Below are positions 24,256 to 36,624 of a stretch of DNA of 64,000 nt, one piece after another (positions within the stretch are counted from its first letter, which is position 1; the number at the start of each line of letters is the position of its first letter). The notes beneath the pieces were generated by a model. It worked only from the letters and a program-made list of their open reading frames with translations. It was not told the origin of the DNA and made no database searches. Source of the DNA: Tulasnella sp. 424 (Eukaryota > Basidiomycota > Agaricomycetes > Cantharellales > Tulasnellaceae); assembly GCA_019633425.1 (NCBI GenBank), contig WSUB01000114.1:1-64000 (forward strand). The letters are read 5' to 3'. Position numbers and translations under genes: made by a program.

Positions 24256-26029
24256 TAGAAAGGAAGGAGAAGCAAGCTTTCACTGGTGCATAGATCAAGC
24301 GATTGCGGGAACTGAGCTAAAGGTTATTGTACGAGTACGCTGGAGCCAAGAAATCCACTAAATTTTAACCCCAGGAAGGTACCAACATCGTCGTGGCCGA
24401 TCTCGGCGGAGGCACTATCGACGTTTCCTCTTTCCTCGTCAAGACGCCCAAGCCACTTCGCCTTCAAGAGCTAAGGGCGCCTGAATGTAAGATCCATAAG
24501 AGTTGCCTGCGGCACCCCTGGCCATTAACTCTCTCATTACCAGTTGCTCTCGCCGGCTCGATCACCGTGACAGATAGATTTATGAACGCCGCAAAAGGTG
24601 AGACAGCTAATCCCAAGTTTATTGCTCAGAGGATTAAACAAAAGTAATTGGGCAGCCAGGCTTGAGAATACACCATATGGCGATGAAGATTACATAGAGA
24701 CCTTGCGGGAAGAGTTCGACCAAAAGACCAAGTGTATTTTCCAAGAAGATACCGAACCCGAGGTTTTAGTCCCCATTGGGAGTCGACGTGACCACTTTAT
24801 ATCTGAAAACGGGGCCTGCAGGATTGAGTTCGGACTCTTGGAGGTACCCAGGTATGGTTTCCTGCCCATTAAGTAGCGCAGTAGATGTTTGACGAGCGCC
24901 ATTCCTTAGACAAGATATTGAGGACGCATTTGAACCTTCTGTGGCCGCGGCAGTAAATGCAATTCAAGGGCATCTGACCGGACCACCCGACGCTGTACGT
25001 TCGTGGACACCGCCTTCTAGTCATGCCTCATATCTTACTTGTTGCTTGGGGCCGCAGTATGTATTTCTCGTTGGAGGGTTCTCTGCTAGTAATTGGATGC
25101 TTGAAGAGATTAGGCGTCGCCTGGACGCTGCAGGTATCAAATGCCAAGTAAAACGAGCGGAAAGCGATATGTAAGCGGCTTGCACGGATGCTTGCTTCGG
25201 GAAAATATTAATAGAACCAAATTTGTTAATCTTTTAGGGCTAAAGCGGCCGCATACGGAGGAGTGGCTTTCTATCTTGACCGGCACGTCGCCGAACGAGA
25301 GATGCGACACACGTACGGCGTGATTCTGGATGTACCTTACCATTCGGATGACCCGGAACACGAGGAACGAAGCGAAGATCTTAAGACGGATCCAATCACT
25401 GGGAAGAAGTTTGTCAGAGATGGTTTCTTTGCAATAGTAACGAGGGTAAATCGCATCGATTAAGTCTGAGTCTGTCCCTCAAAAGCACTAACCTTGAAAC
25501 AGGGCCAGCTAGTGAAGGTGGATAGAGTTTATAAGGAACGCGCTCGCAGTGATGCGCGTCGCAAGCTTGAGCCAGTGCGGTGGTCCCAGACGATTCAGCG
25601 GTACAGCGGTGCTGCAGGGAACGTTACTTTTATGGACATGGATCGTACGTCAACTGCCCTACCGAAATGAATGCTGTGTTCTCACTTATTATCTCCTTCT
25701 AGCCGATGGGTTTGAACCAATTGGCAGTTTTTGGTGCGAATTACCGGCATCCGCGATGACAGAACGAACGGGCCCGGGGAAACAAGGAGTATTTTGGGCT
25801 GCGGATCTTGATATTGTAATCACTCTCGGGACTGTCGAGATCAAGGCCTACGTTGAGTGGACAGAAAAGGTGAGTTCTTTGTAAAATCGGGTTGCAGAAT
25901 GTCTAATTCAAGCTCTGACGCAATGTATAGGGTGTCAAGAAGAAGTAAGTTAGGAGAGTCTCCAGCGACGGAATGCTAATATTCGTCTTCAGGACTCAGG
26001 CAAAGAGCATTTGGGAAGATTACTACTAG
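24256..26029 (+). pseudogene. HSPA12-like Hsp70 gene, 5' truncated
   Basis: Exons with proper GT-AG borders encode EGEASFHWCIDQAIAGTELK, then NIVVADLGGGTIDVSSFLVK (phosphate-2 loop of the Hsp70 ATPase), RLENTPYGDEDYIETLREEF, AAVNAIQGHLTGPPDA, YVFLVGGFSASNWMLEEIRR (adenosine motif), AAAYGGVAFYLDRHVAEREM, and a C-terminal AYVEWTEKGVKK block ending at TAG 26027-26029. This matches the large fungal HSPA12-like family. The N-terminal part, with the first phosphate loop (DxGTT), is absent: similarity begins abruptly at about 24256. Without it ATP binding is not possible as normal. Either the gene is 5' truncated or an unusual distant exon was missed. Confidence 0.75.
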
Positions 26030-26628
26030 TGCGGCACATCGATATCGCCATGACCAGCGGACGAAGACCGGAACCAAATGACCATTACTGATCTTTAACC
26101 CTCGCTGGGGGCTAGTAATAACCTAGCTACCCCAGAAGCTTTCCACTCTGCTGTAACGACTTGTTCAGATCTGATGATAATGAAGATGCCATAACCATTT
26201 TTTGAGTATTTGATCGTCAATACTTGCTAGCGAGCCCGAGGAAGATCAGATGGCATCGTTCAAGGTGTTGCCCGGATTATAAAAGCCGAGATGGTCGCGG
26301 AAGAGTTCCGTTTCAACTACTGAGGTCGCCACTTCACATTTCAGTCTGCTCGGTGTCAGCCTTTGCCTTATATCCGGCGTCACGTGAGCGGACCATGCAC
26401 CCCAGCAACGTTTTGGCCTTTTCCTCGCTCGTTGATGTCAAGCCGATGAATGCACCGGTGGGATGAGATCGAGCCAACTTATTAGCTTTATAATTGCAGC
26501 TGTGAGCGTCTTTCGGCATCAGATCCTAATTAGGACAGCCTGAGAAACACGCCCAGGTTATTACGAATTTGGACTAATCTCGTGCCTCAACGCTCGATCC
26601 CGCACCCACCTCAACCTTTCCCTGTACA
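26030..26628. other. No recognisable gene
   Basis: Intergenic space before the zinc-finger gene. Short frames only, no family resemblance. Confidence 0.5.
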
Positions 26629-27894
26629 ATGTCGTCCAAGAGACCCCGCAAGTCAGCGTCAAGCGCGTCGGACGCATCGAAGGACAGTCTGTCATCCTCT
26701 CCGCCAACGCAACTCTCTCCCAAGGCCGCAAGGCGTGGATCGCTCACCTCGACCAAGTCACCGTCCAAGACGACCTCCTGTACGCTACCACCGACATGCA
26801 ACCCTCCAAACCCCGCTACGGTTCTCGCTAACAGCAAAGAGTTCGAGAAACACTATTCACTGTATCATACGCACGTTTGTACTGCTCCGGAGATCAAACG
26901 GCACGCGACGTCGGCGAGAGAAGGGATATGCGGAAAGGTCTTCCCTGACGCGCGGCTGTTGGACCTGGTGAGCCGTCCTCAGACAGAAACATCCCCCAGC
27001 ACATCTTCAGCTGACAAGCTGCATTTCCTTTGCTCGTACGCGTGCAGCACCTGTCTGAATGCCACGACCCCTTGATTGAAGTCCGCCGGGATCGTGGCGA
27101 AAGAACCGTACGTCAGACCCCAGCCTCCCTCTTTCAATCTCACTTTGAGCCTCACCACGACTTACCTGCTTTACGTCGGTCTCCAGTTCTCCTGCTTCCT
27201 ATCGACATGTGACCATAAATTCGCCTCGCCGAAAGGGCGCCGCCTTCACTTGATTGACGTACACAAGTATCCAAAGGAATACTACTTCAGCGTTACAGCC
27301 AAAGGCGTTGGAGACATTCTTCATCGATGGGGACAAGGTGCTAGCCTCCTGCGGAAAGAGTGGAAGCCACGAACAGGTCAAACGGACTCGAAGGAAGGTG
27401 AAACACCCATGGACGTCGAGCCCGGTCGTTCAGCAAGTCCGGAATCCAGCCCAGCTTCCAGCCCCACTGCAACCCGGCAAAATTCCACTGCCCCCGCTCC
27501 TAGTACGCCAAATAGGACGAACGTGAAAGCCTCACTTACATCAGCATCAGCATCAACAGCCGCACCTCTACCAGCACCTTCAACGGACAAGGACTTGGAT
27601 AACCTAGCGTCAAACCTCTCCTCCCTCTCGCTCGTTCCTCCATCAATTCGTTTCGGCCGAGGAGGGAGAGCAGGCGGATTCCGTGGTCGCGGTGGTCATC
27701 ACGGTCCTGCTTCGGCATCCAAGGGGTCGAATGCCAAGTCGCCCGAGGGCGGAGAGAGTTCGAGTCCGACAAGGGCTCTGGGTGCTGGGAAGCGTCCAGG
27801 TCGAGGCAAGCCAGTAGCTTTTGGAGTGACGAATCGGCAAGTGCAGCAGGATGCCGAACCCACCGTGAAGGAGGTTGAGATGGCGGAGAGTTAA
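26629..27894 (+). CDS. ZNF511-like C2H2 zinc-finger protein
   Basis: Three exons (26629-26967, 27048-27107, 27187-27894) give 368 residues. A Ser/Pro-rich head is followed by EFEKHYSLYHTHVC and ICGKVFPDARLLDLHLSECH, then FSCFLSTCDHKFASPKGRRL with HLIDVHKYPKEYYF. The C-x-H spacing and the LLDLH...ECHD and HLID.H.YP signatures match animal ZNF511 and its fungal relatives. The C-terminal half is Ser/Pro-rich and carries an RGG-type patch (RFGRGGRAGGFRGRGGHHG), suggesting RNA contact. A nuclear role is likely, but no target can be named. Confidence 0.85.
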
Positions 27895-28161
27895 GTCAGT
27901 TGGCGTCGCTGGGAGAGAGGGGTTGCGTTCGCGTTCAAAAGGGACGTTGTATAATAGTCTGGTGTAAAATATGACGGTGATCATTGTACTACGAGCGGCT
28001 GGTAATATTGACACGGAAATACGACGGAGAAGAGCAAGTACTATAAACAGCGAAAAAGAAAAGCGGTTCCATTTGACAAAGCGGGACGGAAAGGGAAAAC
28101 GCAACGAGAAAGCAAAACCATTCGGCGGAAATGAAAATAGGCTAGAGACTATCCCCGGTCT

Positions 28162-30577
28162 CTAATTCGCCTTCGACAAAGTCAGTGCATAAGTGCCACC
28201 ACACATCAGGGAATTATCACCAGAGCACTTGGTATTGCAGGACGAGTCTGAGCCCTTGACGTTCCTCGTCAACGAGTTACCGCAGTAGCAGTTGATGCTG
28301 AACTCGACTCCGGAGTAGATGTAACCATCCGCAGCGCACAGGTTCTGGCATCGAGTTGGAGTCATGCACTTGTTATCTTGGTAGACCGGACCGGTGATGG
28401 TGCGAGAGGTGCCGCTGTCAGCGTAGCAACCCAATATCGTCCACGTCATGCCGTAGGTGGAGAGCGTCGAACAAGTGGATGATGAAGTGCTCGCGGCGCT
28501 CGAAGTAGTTGACGTCGAGGACTGAGACGAGGTAGACGAGGCGGATGAAGTGGAGCTGTGAAGGGGGTGTGTTAGTTTGCAAGCCTATGACCTGACAAAA
28601 ATGCTTACCTGGAGGACGAAGTTGATGAGCTGCTGCTCGCGCTGGAGGAACTGCTCGACGACGATAAGCTTGACGAAGACGAAGCAATTGAAGTCGTGGA
28701 GCTAGTGGACGAGATTGAGGAGCCTGAAGATTGTGTGCTGGAAGTGTTGATCGAGGCTGAGTTGGCGCTGGAAGTAGAAGACGCCGACTGGGTGTTTGAT
28801 GATGAAGAGCTAGTAGACGACGACGTTCCCGTTGCACTCGAGGACGAAGCAGTCGAAGAGGTTCTATGTTGCAGACGGGTCAGACTCCGAGGCAAGTAAG
28901 GTCAACGTATTTAACGTACGAAGAGGACGTGGAAGCGCTATCCGTTGAAGAGCCAGATGTCGAGGACGTGGCGGTCGACGACGAAGACGAGGACGAGGCA
29001 CTTGTAGAGCTGCTGGACGTCGTGGCAGTGGAGCTATCGGAGGATGACGTAGCGGAACTTATCGACTGGGAGTCTGAGATAGAGGATGTGGTGGACGCGG
29101 TGGAGGACGAAGGACCAGGCGTGATGGTAGCCGAATCGGACGTAGAGCTAGAAGAGGGAAGTGTTAGATAACCGAAGTATAACCAGACAGCTGGCCGACT
29201 AACCTAGCCGAAGAAGTTGTAGAGGTACTGGCGGAGGCCGGGTCGCTCGTAGGACTCGTGTTAGACGCTGAACTGCTTGAGGAAGAAGAGCTCGAGGTCG
29301 ACGAATCAGATGAAACCGAAGTCGAAGAGGTTGATGCCGAAGATGCAGTCGTAGAGGAGGACGAGCTGGTCGAAGCTGATGTCGAGGATGAACTTGACGA
29401 AGGCGAACCCGATCCTTTGATTTGATAGACCGACAGCCTGTAATCGCCTCCGCAAATTGTTCCGCGGTCGCCGCCACACATCATGTCGCATTCCGAAATT
29501 GGTCGTGCAGTTATACCACCAAGACTGTTACCGCAAAAGCATTGCTTGGAATACTCCACGCCTGAGAGTCAGGTGCAAAAACGTCACTCTCGTCAGAAAC
29601 ACGACCTAGGACAAACCAGCGACCTTCTCACCGAAGTAAGCGTAGTTATACGAATTGCAGTTCGATTGACACATGGCTGGCGTCATGTTGTCGTCGCTAA
29701 CAAACCTATATGGGAGGAGGCGAGTGGAAGCATCCATATAGCATCCAACTGCCGTTGCGGAAGGGAGCGTGACGAATGGAACGGGAGCCGGGGTCGGCGG
29801 GCCGTAGACTGAGAGCCTCCATAGGCCACCGCAGGTGGACGTCGAGTCTCCAGAGCAAGGCAACGAACATTCGGATGCAGAAGAGGCCTTCCTCGCTGAA
29901 GTCGGTAGATTGGTTGTGCAGTAACACTCGTTGGCGTTTTCCAGGCCGTACCAAGGGTAACCGTTAGCGAGACAAGTCGACTTGCAGAGCGCCGGAGTCA
30001 TAGAGCTGCTGCTGGAGGTAAGGGACGGAAGGAGGCGTGATGGTAAACTGGCATCGATATAGCAGCCCTGGTAGACCGGGTCGACGGTTGAGGAGCCTGA
30101 AGCAAGTTGATAAAGGGCGAGTGCGTAGGAAGCTCCACAGGTTTGGGTACTATCACCTAAGAAGGACCGCTCGTAGTTAGTTCTAACTGCGGGGACAATG
30201 TCGCTCCATCCCATACCGCTACAAGGGACGTTACAGTCCGACTCGGGTCTTGCCACTGGCGAGTTCAGCGTGTTTCCACACCAGCACTCGGAGCCATATT
30301 CGGTCCCTCCGTACTTGAAACCCGACTTGGTGCAGAGGGCAAGACAGGACGTAGGTGTATTAGACGAGGTTGACGCGACCTTGGTGGAAAGGATACGGGA
30401 CGTGTCCTTGAAACATCCCATATAGGTCCAGCCGGCGGGAGTGGTACTAGCTCGCGAAGCGATCGTGGATGGAGGTCCGTTCGGTGCGGATCGAAAGGTA
30501 AACCAACTGAATGATGTTGGATAAGCGAAAGCTAGCGGAATGTAAGGCAGGGCAACGAGGAAGGGAGATGGGGCCAT
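28162..30577 (-). CDS. Secreted protein with four WSC domains and serine-rich stalk
   Basis: ATG at 30575-30577, followed by a signal peptide (PFLVALPYIPLAFAYP). Four WSC modules follow: AGWTYMGCFKDTSRILSTKV with YGSECWCGNTL, VYQGCYIDASLPSRLLPSLT with NANECYCTTNL, AVGCYMDASTRLLPYRF with EYSKQCFCGNSLGG, and after a stalk of about 270 residues, nearly all Ser and Thr, WTILGCYADSGTSRTITGPV with INCYCGNSLT. At least five introns are present; those in module 1 and in the stalk keep long open frames if retained. It ends TLSKAN without an anchor. It resembles the protein at 18104-20608 but has fewer modules. Cell-wall or glycan binding is inferred from the WSC family. Confidence 0.88.
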
Positions 30578-32157
30578 TGTTGGATAGACGAAAGACGGTG
30601 AGGGGGGATGGTGAACTTTTGGAGGGCGGAAAAAACTGGACCTTTTAGTGTGCAAAGGATGCAATGCACCTTCCCGTTACATCTTCTCCCCTGGTCATGC
30701 TTGCGAACCGAGCCATCGACCCTGCGGCTCTGAATCCAGGTCAAAAGGGACGCGAACGGTCAATGTAAACCGCACTCCTTAAGTGGAAGCGAGGATGTGA
30801 TAAAGCGTGAAAAAGAACAAAGTAGTCGAGGGACTTCATTCAGGATCGTCGCACTCCATTGCCGTAAAGGTGCGCGGGGCTGGGTGCCTGAAAATCAGAA
30901 CGGCCATCAAACAACTCTAAAGTGCCTCGTCTTGTCTCACCAAATGTCCTCGGCCTATGGAATTTCATATATCTCCCGACACTGGTAAGGTTCATTTGGG
31001 TTTTTTGTTCTTCCGTTTGGGTGAAGTCGATGGTCCGTAGAACGAAGTTCGAGGCACGCGTGAGAACGGTTTGAACAAACAACAGGGCTGGTAGCCCGCA
31101 GACTGAGAGGGCTTCGTCTTTTCACTCGCTCTTTCTTGCTGCTAATTTATCGGAGTCGGTAAGATATATCGTCTAATGTGCTGCGGTGGCGTTTTGCATT
31201 TCTTCCGGTTGGAATGGGGCCAGACTATTTTCACCCTCGGGCTGCCTACGACAAAGGAATACTAGGCACGTCGGCCGGGTATGCCTCCCCGGATTCGACA
31301 CTGCGCACGCCGTCGGGTCTCATTGATCTCCTTGATGGAAGCAAGTCTATCTCCTGTGGCTGTTCCTGAATAATGCCATGCGCTGCGTGTCTTTGCTTGA
31401 AAGGAAGCTCTGGGATCACGGCAAGACCGAATTCTCATTAATTCTTGTTCGATTGCCGTCTTGTTTACAAAGCGACGAGCGTCGTTACTCGGCTCCGCAT
31501 TTAAATTTTAGAGCAATGCACAGGCAGGGTCGCAATGCACCTACAATGACGCGGAGACTGACGCGTCGGAATTCTGGTCCCAGCAGGAGCCGGCTTCCCT
31601 TCATCCAAGAGGGGGAGGAAAAAAGGCGTAATTTATCCCAAGAGTCTCGAGCCTATAGCTACATATAAACTCCAAAGTGGGCTTCAATCTTCGGAGGGTG
31701 ATATCTGATCCGTTGGTCGAGTCTGCGTTCGCTTCCGGGGTTCCTAGCCGTCCTGAATCGCTAAGCGAGTATTTTATTTTCCGGTTAAGTTCACGAGCGC
31801 GACAACTCGAAGTGCGTTGACATTTCCAAACGTCATCCTCAATATTGGGTTTCGCATATTCCGAGCTGCTGCCGATGCGTTCCTCGTTGCGGCTCAACTT
31901 CCATCATGGCCTCTTGACCACTCCTATTTAAGTTCACTGAAAGAAACCCTTCAGGCTCTAGGAATCACTTTCTTCGTATCCCCTTTACCTTTACCCAGAA
32001 CTCATTGCAATACCGAGCCAGAGCAATGAAGGTCGGCAATTCACTCCGTGGTCACGTGCGTGCCGTCACCTTGAATTGCCGAGTTATTCGCTTTGACTCT
32101 CAGCCGTTCCCGTGCTTCTTATACGACGTCCACGTTTGTCATCAGCATCCACGAGCA
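30578..32157. other. 1.6 kb without a recognisable gene
   Basis: Upstream region shared by the WSC gene (-) and the DAHP synthase gene (+). Some frames of 60-100 codons occur but none matches a family or has a plausible splice context. Confidence 0.5.
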
Positions 32158-34428
32158 ATGAGCAGCCCAACACCTCTCACTCCCAAAAACGGTGCAGATG
32201 ATGGCTGGAGCCCTTCGTCATGGCGGTCAAAGCCCGTGGCTCAGCCGGTCATTTATCCGGACGAGACCCAGCTAAAGCAGTAAGCTCAGTACTGGCGTGC
32301 ACTGGCCCAGCTCGAGTTCACCTCTATTACGGAACCTAGAGTATTAGACAAGATTCAAAAACTGCCACCACTAGTGTCCCCTGGAGAGGTCAGCATTCAT
32401 TTCCATTGGATCCCGACACAGCCGATGAGGTGAAAGAGCTCTGAAGCATTACGAACCCCTTTCAGATAGAGCGTCTTCGCCACCAATTGAAGCAAGTTCA
32501 AAATAACCAGGCTTTCCTTCTTCACGCTGGAGATTGTGCTGAGAGTTTTGAGGCATGCACACAGGTTGGTAGGCTCCGGGAGCTAGCGAAATGGGGAATG
32601 AATGCTCTGGAATGTTTGACAGGAAAATATCTCAAACAAAATTGGTCTAATTCTGTCCTTCTCTCTTATCCTGATCTGGGGTGCACGCATGCCGATTGTT
32701 CGTATCGGTCGGATTGCTGGTCAGTACGCCAAGCCTCGGAGCAGCCCAACGGAGAAGGTCAAAGCGGAAGACGGAACAATCAAAGAAGTGCCTAGCTTCA
32801 GGTTCGTTCACAATACTGGGCTAGAACAACCGAGTCTGATGCATTTGTTAATAGAGGAGATAACGTGAATGGGTGAGATACTTATGCACGCAAGCCAAGC
32901 ATTTGTGATCGTCTAACTGCCCCTTAGCCTCTCCCAGAACGACCGACAACCAGATCCTCAGCGTCTCCTTAGTGCCTACTTCTACTCAACAACTACACTT
33001 AACTACGTCAGGTCGCTTTTGGCTTCTGGTTTTGCCTCACTCAACAACCCCAGGGACTGGTCGCTGAACCACGTTCGAAGTCCCGCTCTCAGGTAGGGTT
33101 GTCTCGAGCGCGTCAAGCAGTCCGCTCATGCCTTTCAACTCTCTAGAAATGAATTTGAGACCATATCTTCTGGTCTTGCCGATGCCATTGACTTCTGTCG
33201 AACGATCGGGGCAGAGCCCAGCTTTGTCGGAGGGGCTGCCTTCGAAAGGGGCGGTTCGCACGGCGTATTGAGCGATGTAGATCTGTATACGAGGTATTTG
33301 AAAGTACGCTTGATTGTGTAGAAGCAGTGCTGAGAAACTACCTTCTCCAGTCACGAAGGACTAATGTTGGATTACGAAGAGGCCCTGACTCGGGTCCTCC
33401 CTGTCCCAGCGTCTGTCCTCTCTACGCAGGCTTCAACGTCACGCTCCACTCCAGGACAGTCTGAATCATCTCGGCCGCCATTGAGCCGTTCTCAATCAGG
33501 GCTCGGAGACCAAACCCCTGCTTCGACTTCGGCCCCATACAACACCTCTGCTCATTTCCTCTGGGTCGGGGACCGAACGCGTCAATTGGATGGCGCGCAT
33601 ATCGAATACTTTAGAGGGATCCGGAACCCTATCGGTATCAAAGTAGGACCTAGCATGAAACCTGCCGAACTGGTAGAACTTTTGGATCGTATGTTGGTCG
33701 GTTCTTCTTCATGGGGCCCGACTAAAACGCCATTCTCTTGCAGTGGTCAACCCTTCTCGAGAAGATGGGAAGATCACATTGATAACGCGATACGGAGCAG
33801 AAAAGATTGATGCCCATTTGGCTGGACACATCGAAGCCGTGCAGTCATCAGGGCATCCTGTCATTTGGGTGTGCGACCCGATGCACGGCAAGTACGTCCA
33901 GGCCCCCAACCCACCCTCCAACCTATCATCTCTGACCTCCTACTCTCTAGCACATTGACCTCTTCTACTGGTCTCAAGACCCGTCACTTCACCACCATTG
34001 TGTCGGAAGTTACTTCATGTCTCAGAATCCACACCGAGTGCGGGTCGCGGCTCGGAGGAATAAGCTTGGAGTTTACCGGAGAGTTGAATGAAGAAGGATT
34101 CAGCGTTACCGAATGCCTGGGAGGTAGTATGGAACTTAGCGAGGAGCAACTTGGACTGAGATACCAGGTAATCTATCAACGTTTGCCTATTCCACGGGGC
34201 GAGACTGACGGGACACCATGTGATATCAGAGCTTCTGCGATCCTCGACTGAATTTCGAACAAAGTTTAGGTCAGTATATTTCCTTGGTATGAGCAGCCTT
34301 ACGTATTGCTAATTAATTCTGACGCAGATCTGGCATTCATGATCTCCAACCATCTCAAAGACGAGCGAAGGGGGCGGAAAGGAAATAGTATTATGGCGGA
34401 ATTAAGCAGGCATCCCAGCCGGACCTAG
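32158..34428 (+). CDS. Class II 3-deoxy-D-arabino-heptulosonate-7-phosphate synthase
   Basis: Condenses phosphoenolpyruvate with erythrose-4-phosphate, the entry step of the shikimate pathway. Nine or so introns with GT-AG ends restore one frame. In order: [51 protein letters not shown] (metal-binding cysteine), [28 protein letters not shown], a [11 protein letters not shown] block, [55 protein letters not shown], and finally [20 protein letters not shown]. All are class II (plant/actinobacterial-type) motifs, unlike yeast Aro3/Aro4. A Ser/Pro/Thr-rich insert of about 40 residues follows the EEALTR block. The metal-site Cys, Glu and Asp are present, so activity is expected. Confidence 0.93.
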
Positions 34429-34636
34429 CTGTCAAAGGATTTCCATTAAGGCTGTCGCCAACCAACTTGAATATCTCTTCTCCTGAATTCTATTTCGAAA
34501 CTGTGGCCCGTGCGTCGATATTATGCAATTCTTCTATCTTCCTTCACCACACGGAATCACTACGCGCCAATTCTATCTCCTATTCCACACTAGCGACGCC
34601 ATATTCATCGGGTTCTACTATCGAATCACGACCCTA

Positions 34637-36384
34637 ATGATGGAGCGACTGTTGGAGACTTACAGTGTACCTGGTGCCTGGCCGTGGAACTCCCAAACTT
34701 TCGAACCGGGCGTTCTTGCCACCTATGAGAGCATCCTAGCTGAGGAAGTGGAGTACGATGAAGCGTACTTAGCACCGCCTAGGACGCCCGAAGGGGTAGG
34801 TGGTGTGTTGTTTTCCTGTTGTTTTTGGCTTTTCTGACTTATCGACTGATCCGCCGAACGACCAATTGCGTAACAGGTGCCTGTGCACCACTTGCCAGCA
34901 GAAATTTGGATGGTCGTGTGCGAGGCTCTTCATCGCATGGACTTGATCGACGCTACGAATCAGCACAAGTCAGAGCAAGCGGAGTATCCAGAACTGCTGC
35001 GCAAAACGACAAACAAAAAACGACCGAATCTGATCATTACAGCACGTTCCATCCTCCCACTCTCCAAGACGTGTCGCTACCTCCACAAAGTCACATCGCC
35101 CTCCCTGTTGGAGAAGATCCGATTTAGCCCACCTTACTCAATTTCTCCCGATGATCCGGGTTACCTCTCCGTCGTACGGCAGATCAAATCCCTCCAGTTA
35201 AACGACGATCAAAGACTTCAGCACGTCAAAGGATTCGCGGTCGAACTACCCTCCCGGCATTTCCCAGAAGATCATGATAGGGAGCAAAAAAACGAGCTGA
35301 ATAGCCAAATTGGTAAAATATTACTACGACTCCCAAATCTTCGTCACTTGACGGTGATCGGCATGAAATTGGATGGATATCTCATGCAAACCATTCCGAC
35401 TCTACCCCTAGAGCATCTTTGGCTGTGGAATGTGGGGCCAGAAAACCCCAATGCGGACGGTTCCCTGCTCTCATCAACTCCGCCGAGAATCAAGCTACGA
35501 TCCCTACTCGTACGAGAAAGCCAACGGCGGGGCGACACGCCAATTAGCGCCAAATGGATCGACCAAATCATCGGACCAACCATGCAGGACCTAGACTTTG
35601 ATGGAGATTTTTTGGAAGCGTCTAAATTACCCAGTCTTCCAGAACTAAAGTTTCTGGAAGTCAAAGGCAGTTCTCGTGCCCCTCGAGTTAGCCAGACCGC
35701 CCTTTCCGTGCTATCCAAAACGCCAAATCTCAAAGAGGCAGTGCTCGAACTCAAGGTCGCGCCGGAATACCCACCCAACAGTCTTCCGGCTCTTAACAAC
35801 CTTCAACGGATAGTATGTCATTCAACATGGCTTCGGTATCTCGTCCCTGGGAGGTCGATCACCACTGCTAAGGTCCTGTGCGACTCTCGGATACCGGGGG
35901 AGGAGTTTTCTGAAATGCTTTGCGAGGGCAACGTGCCACTACGTAACCTCAGCTTGACCTACGCGAGGGTCTGGCCCCAAGGGGCATGGATACCGGATGA
36001 TGTGGAGCACGTTGTTCGGTATTTCCCCGAGTTGGAAATCTTTCGCTTCAGGATGCAGGATCCTAAAGTAGGTTCTAGTACCATCAATTAATCGACTATC
36101 AGGTCTCTAACGCACGTAAAAAGGTTGCCAGCTTACAACAAGCAATATTTTACATTTCGCGGCTTGACAAACTCCGCCTCGTCGCTTTCGGTCTCCCCGC
36201 CGCTCGCAGAGACATCCTAGACGACGCCTGGCAGGAGCTGAAGCTTAGAGAGCTTCTTAGCCAAACAAAATCGCCGTTTCTTGAAAGAATTTACTTTGTC
36301 GGGAAGGGCGAATGGAAGTTGGGAAAGAGGAGAGTATGGAAACTCTGGGAGGAGGGGAGGGAAGTACGATCTGTCTCGTTGTGA
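34637..36384 (+). CDS. F-box / leucine-rich protein 1
   Basis: Three exons (34637-34795, 34877-36067, 36124-36384) give 536 residues; each exon is a multiple of three. The F-box begins at about residue 54 with VHHLPAEIWMVVCEALHRMD and continues through SILPLSKTCRYLHKV. Irregular leucine-rich repeats follow, for example LRHLTVIGMKLDGYLMQTIP and LPSLPELKFLEVKG. F-box proteins usually bind Skp1 and bring substrates to an SCF ubiquitin ligase; the substrate here is unknown. Its 3' third (from about 35928) is duplicated at 40487-40952. Confidence 0.82.
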
Positions 36385-36600
36385 CCTGCATTTGGTGAAT
36401 CCTAAGGCTGTAATAGGTTGGACTTGGACTATGCTCTCATTTAGGCCCCATGTAAAGGTTTTCCCCCAGGCTCGGTTTCCGCGCGGCGTTCAGAAATCGT
36501 GGCTGTGTATATTGGAAGGGGACGGCATAGGACGTTTCCCACCCGCACGTTCTCGATTGTACATCCACCCCAGCACCATCACGACTCTCCTCATCCTCTT
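35928..36600. repeat. Start of the F-box duplication unit, left copy
   Basis: This stretch (3' end of F-box 1 plus intergenic DNA) reappears at about 40487-41180. Beyond it the similarity continues through the whole of F-box 2 versus F-box 3, so the repeated unit is about 2.2 kb: 35928-38160 versus 40487-42920. Confidence 0.88.
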
Positions 36601-36624
36601 AAATATGAATTGACCCAAGAAAAC

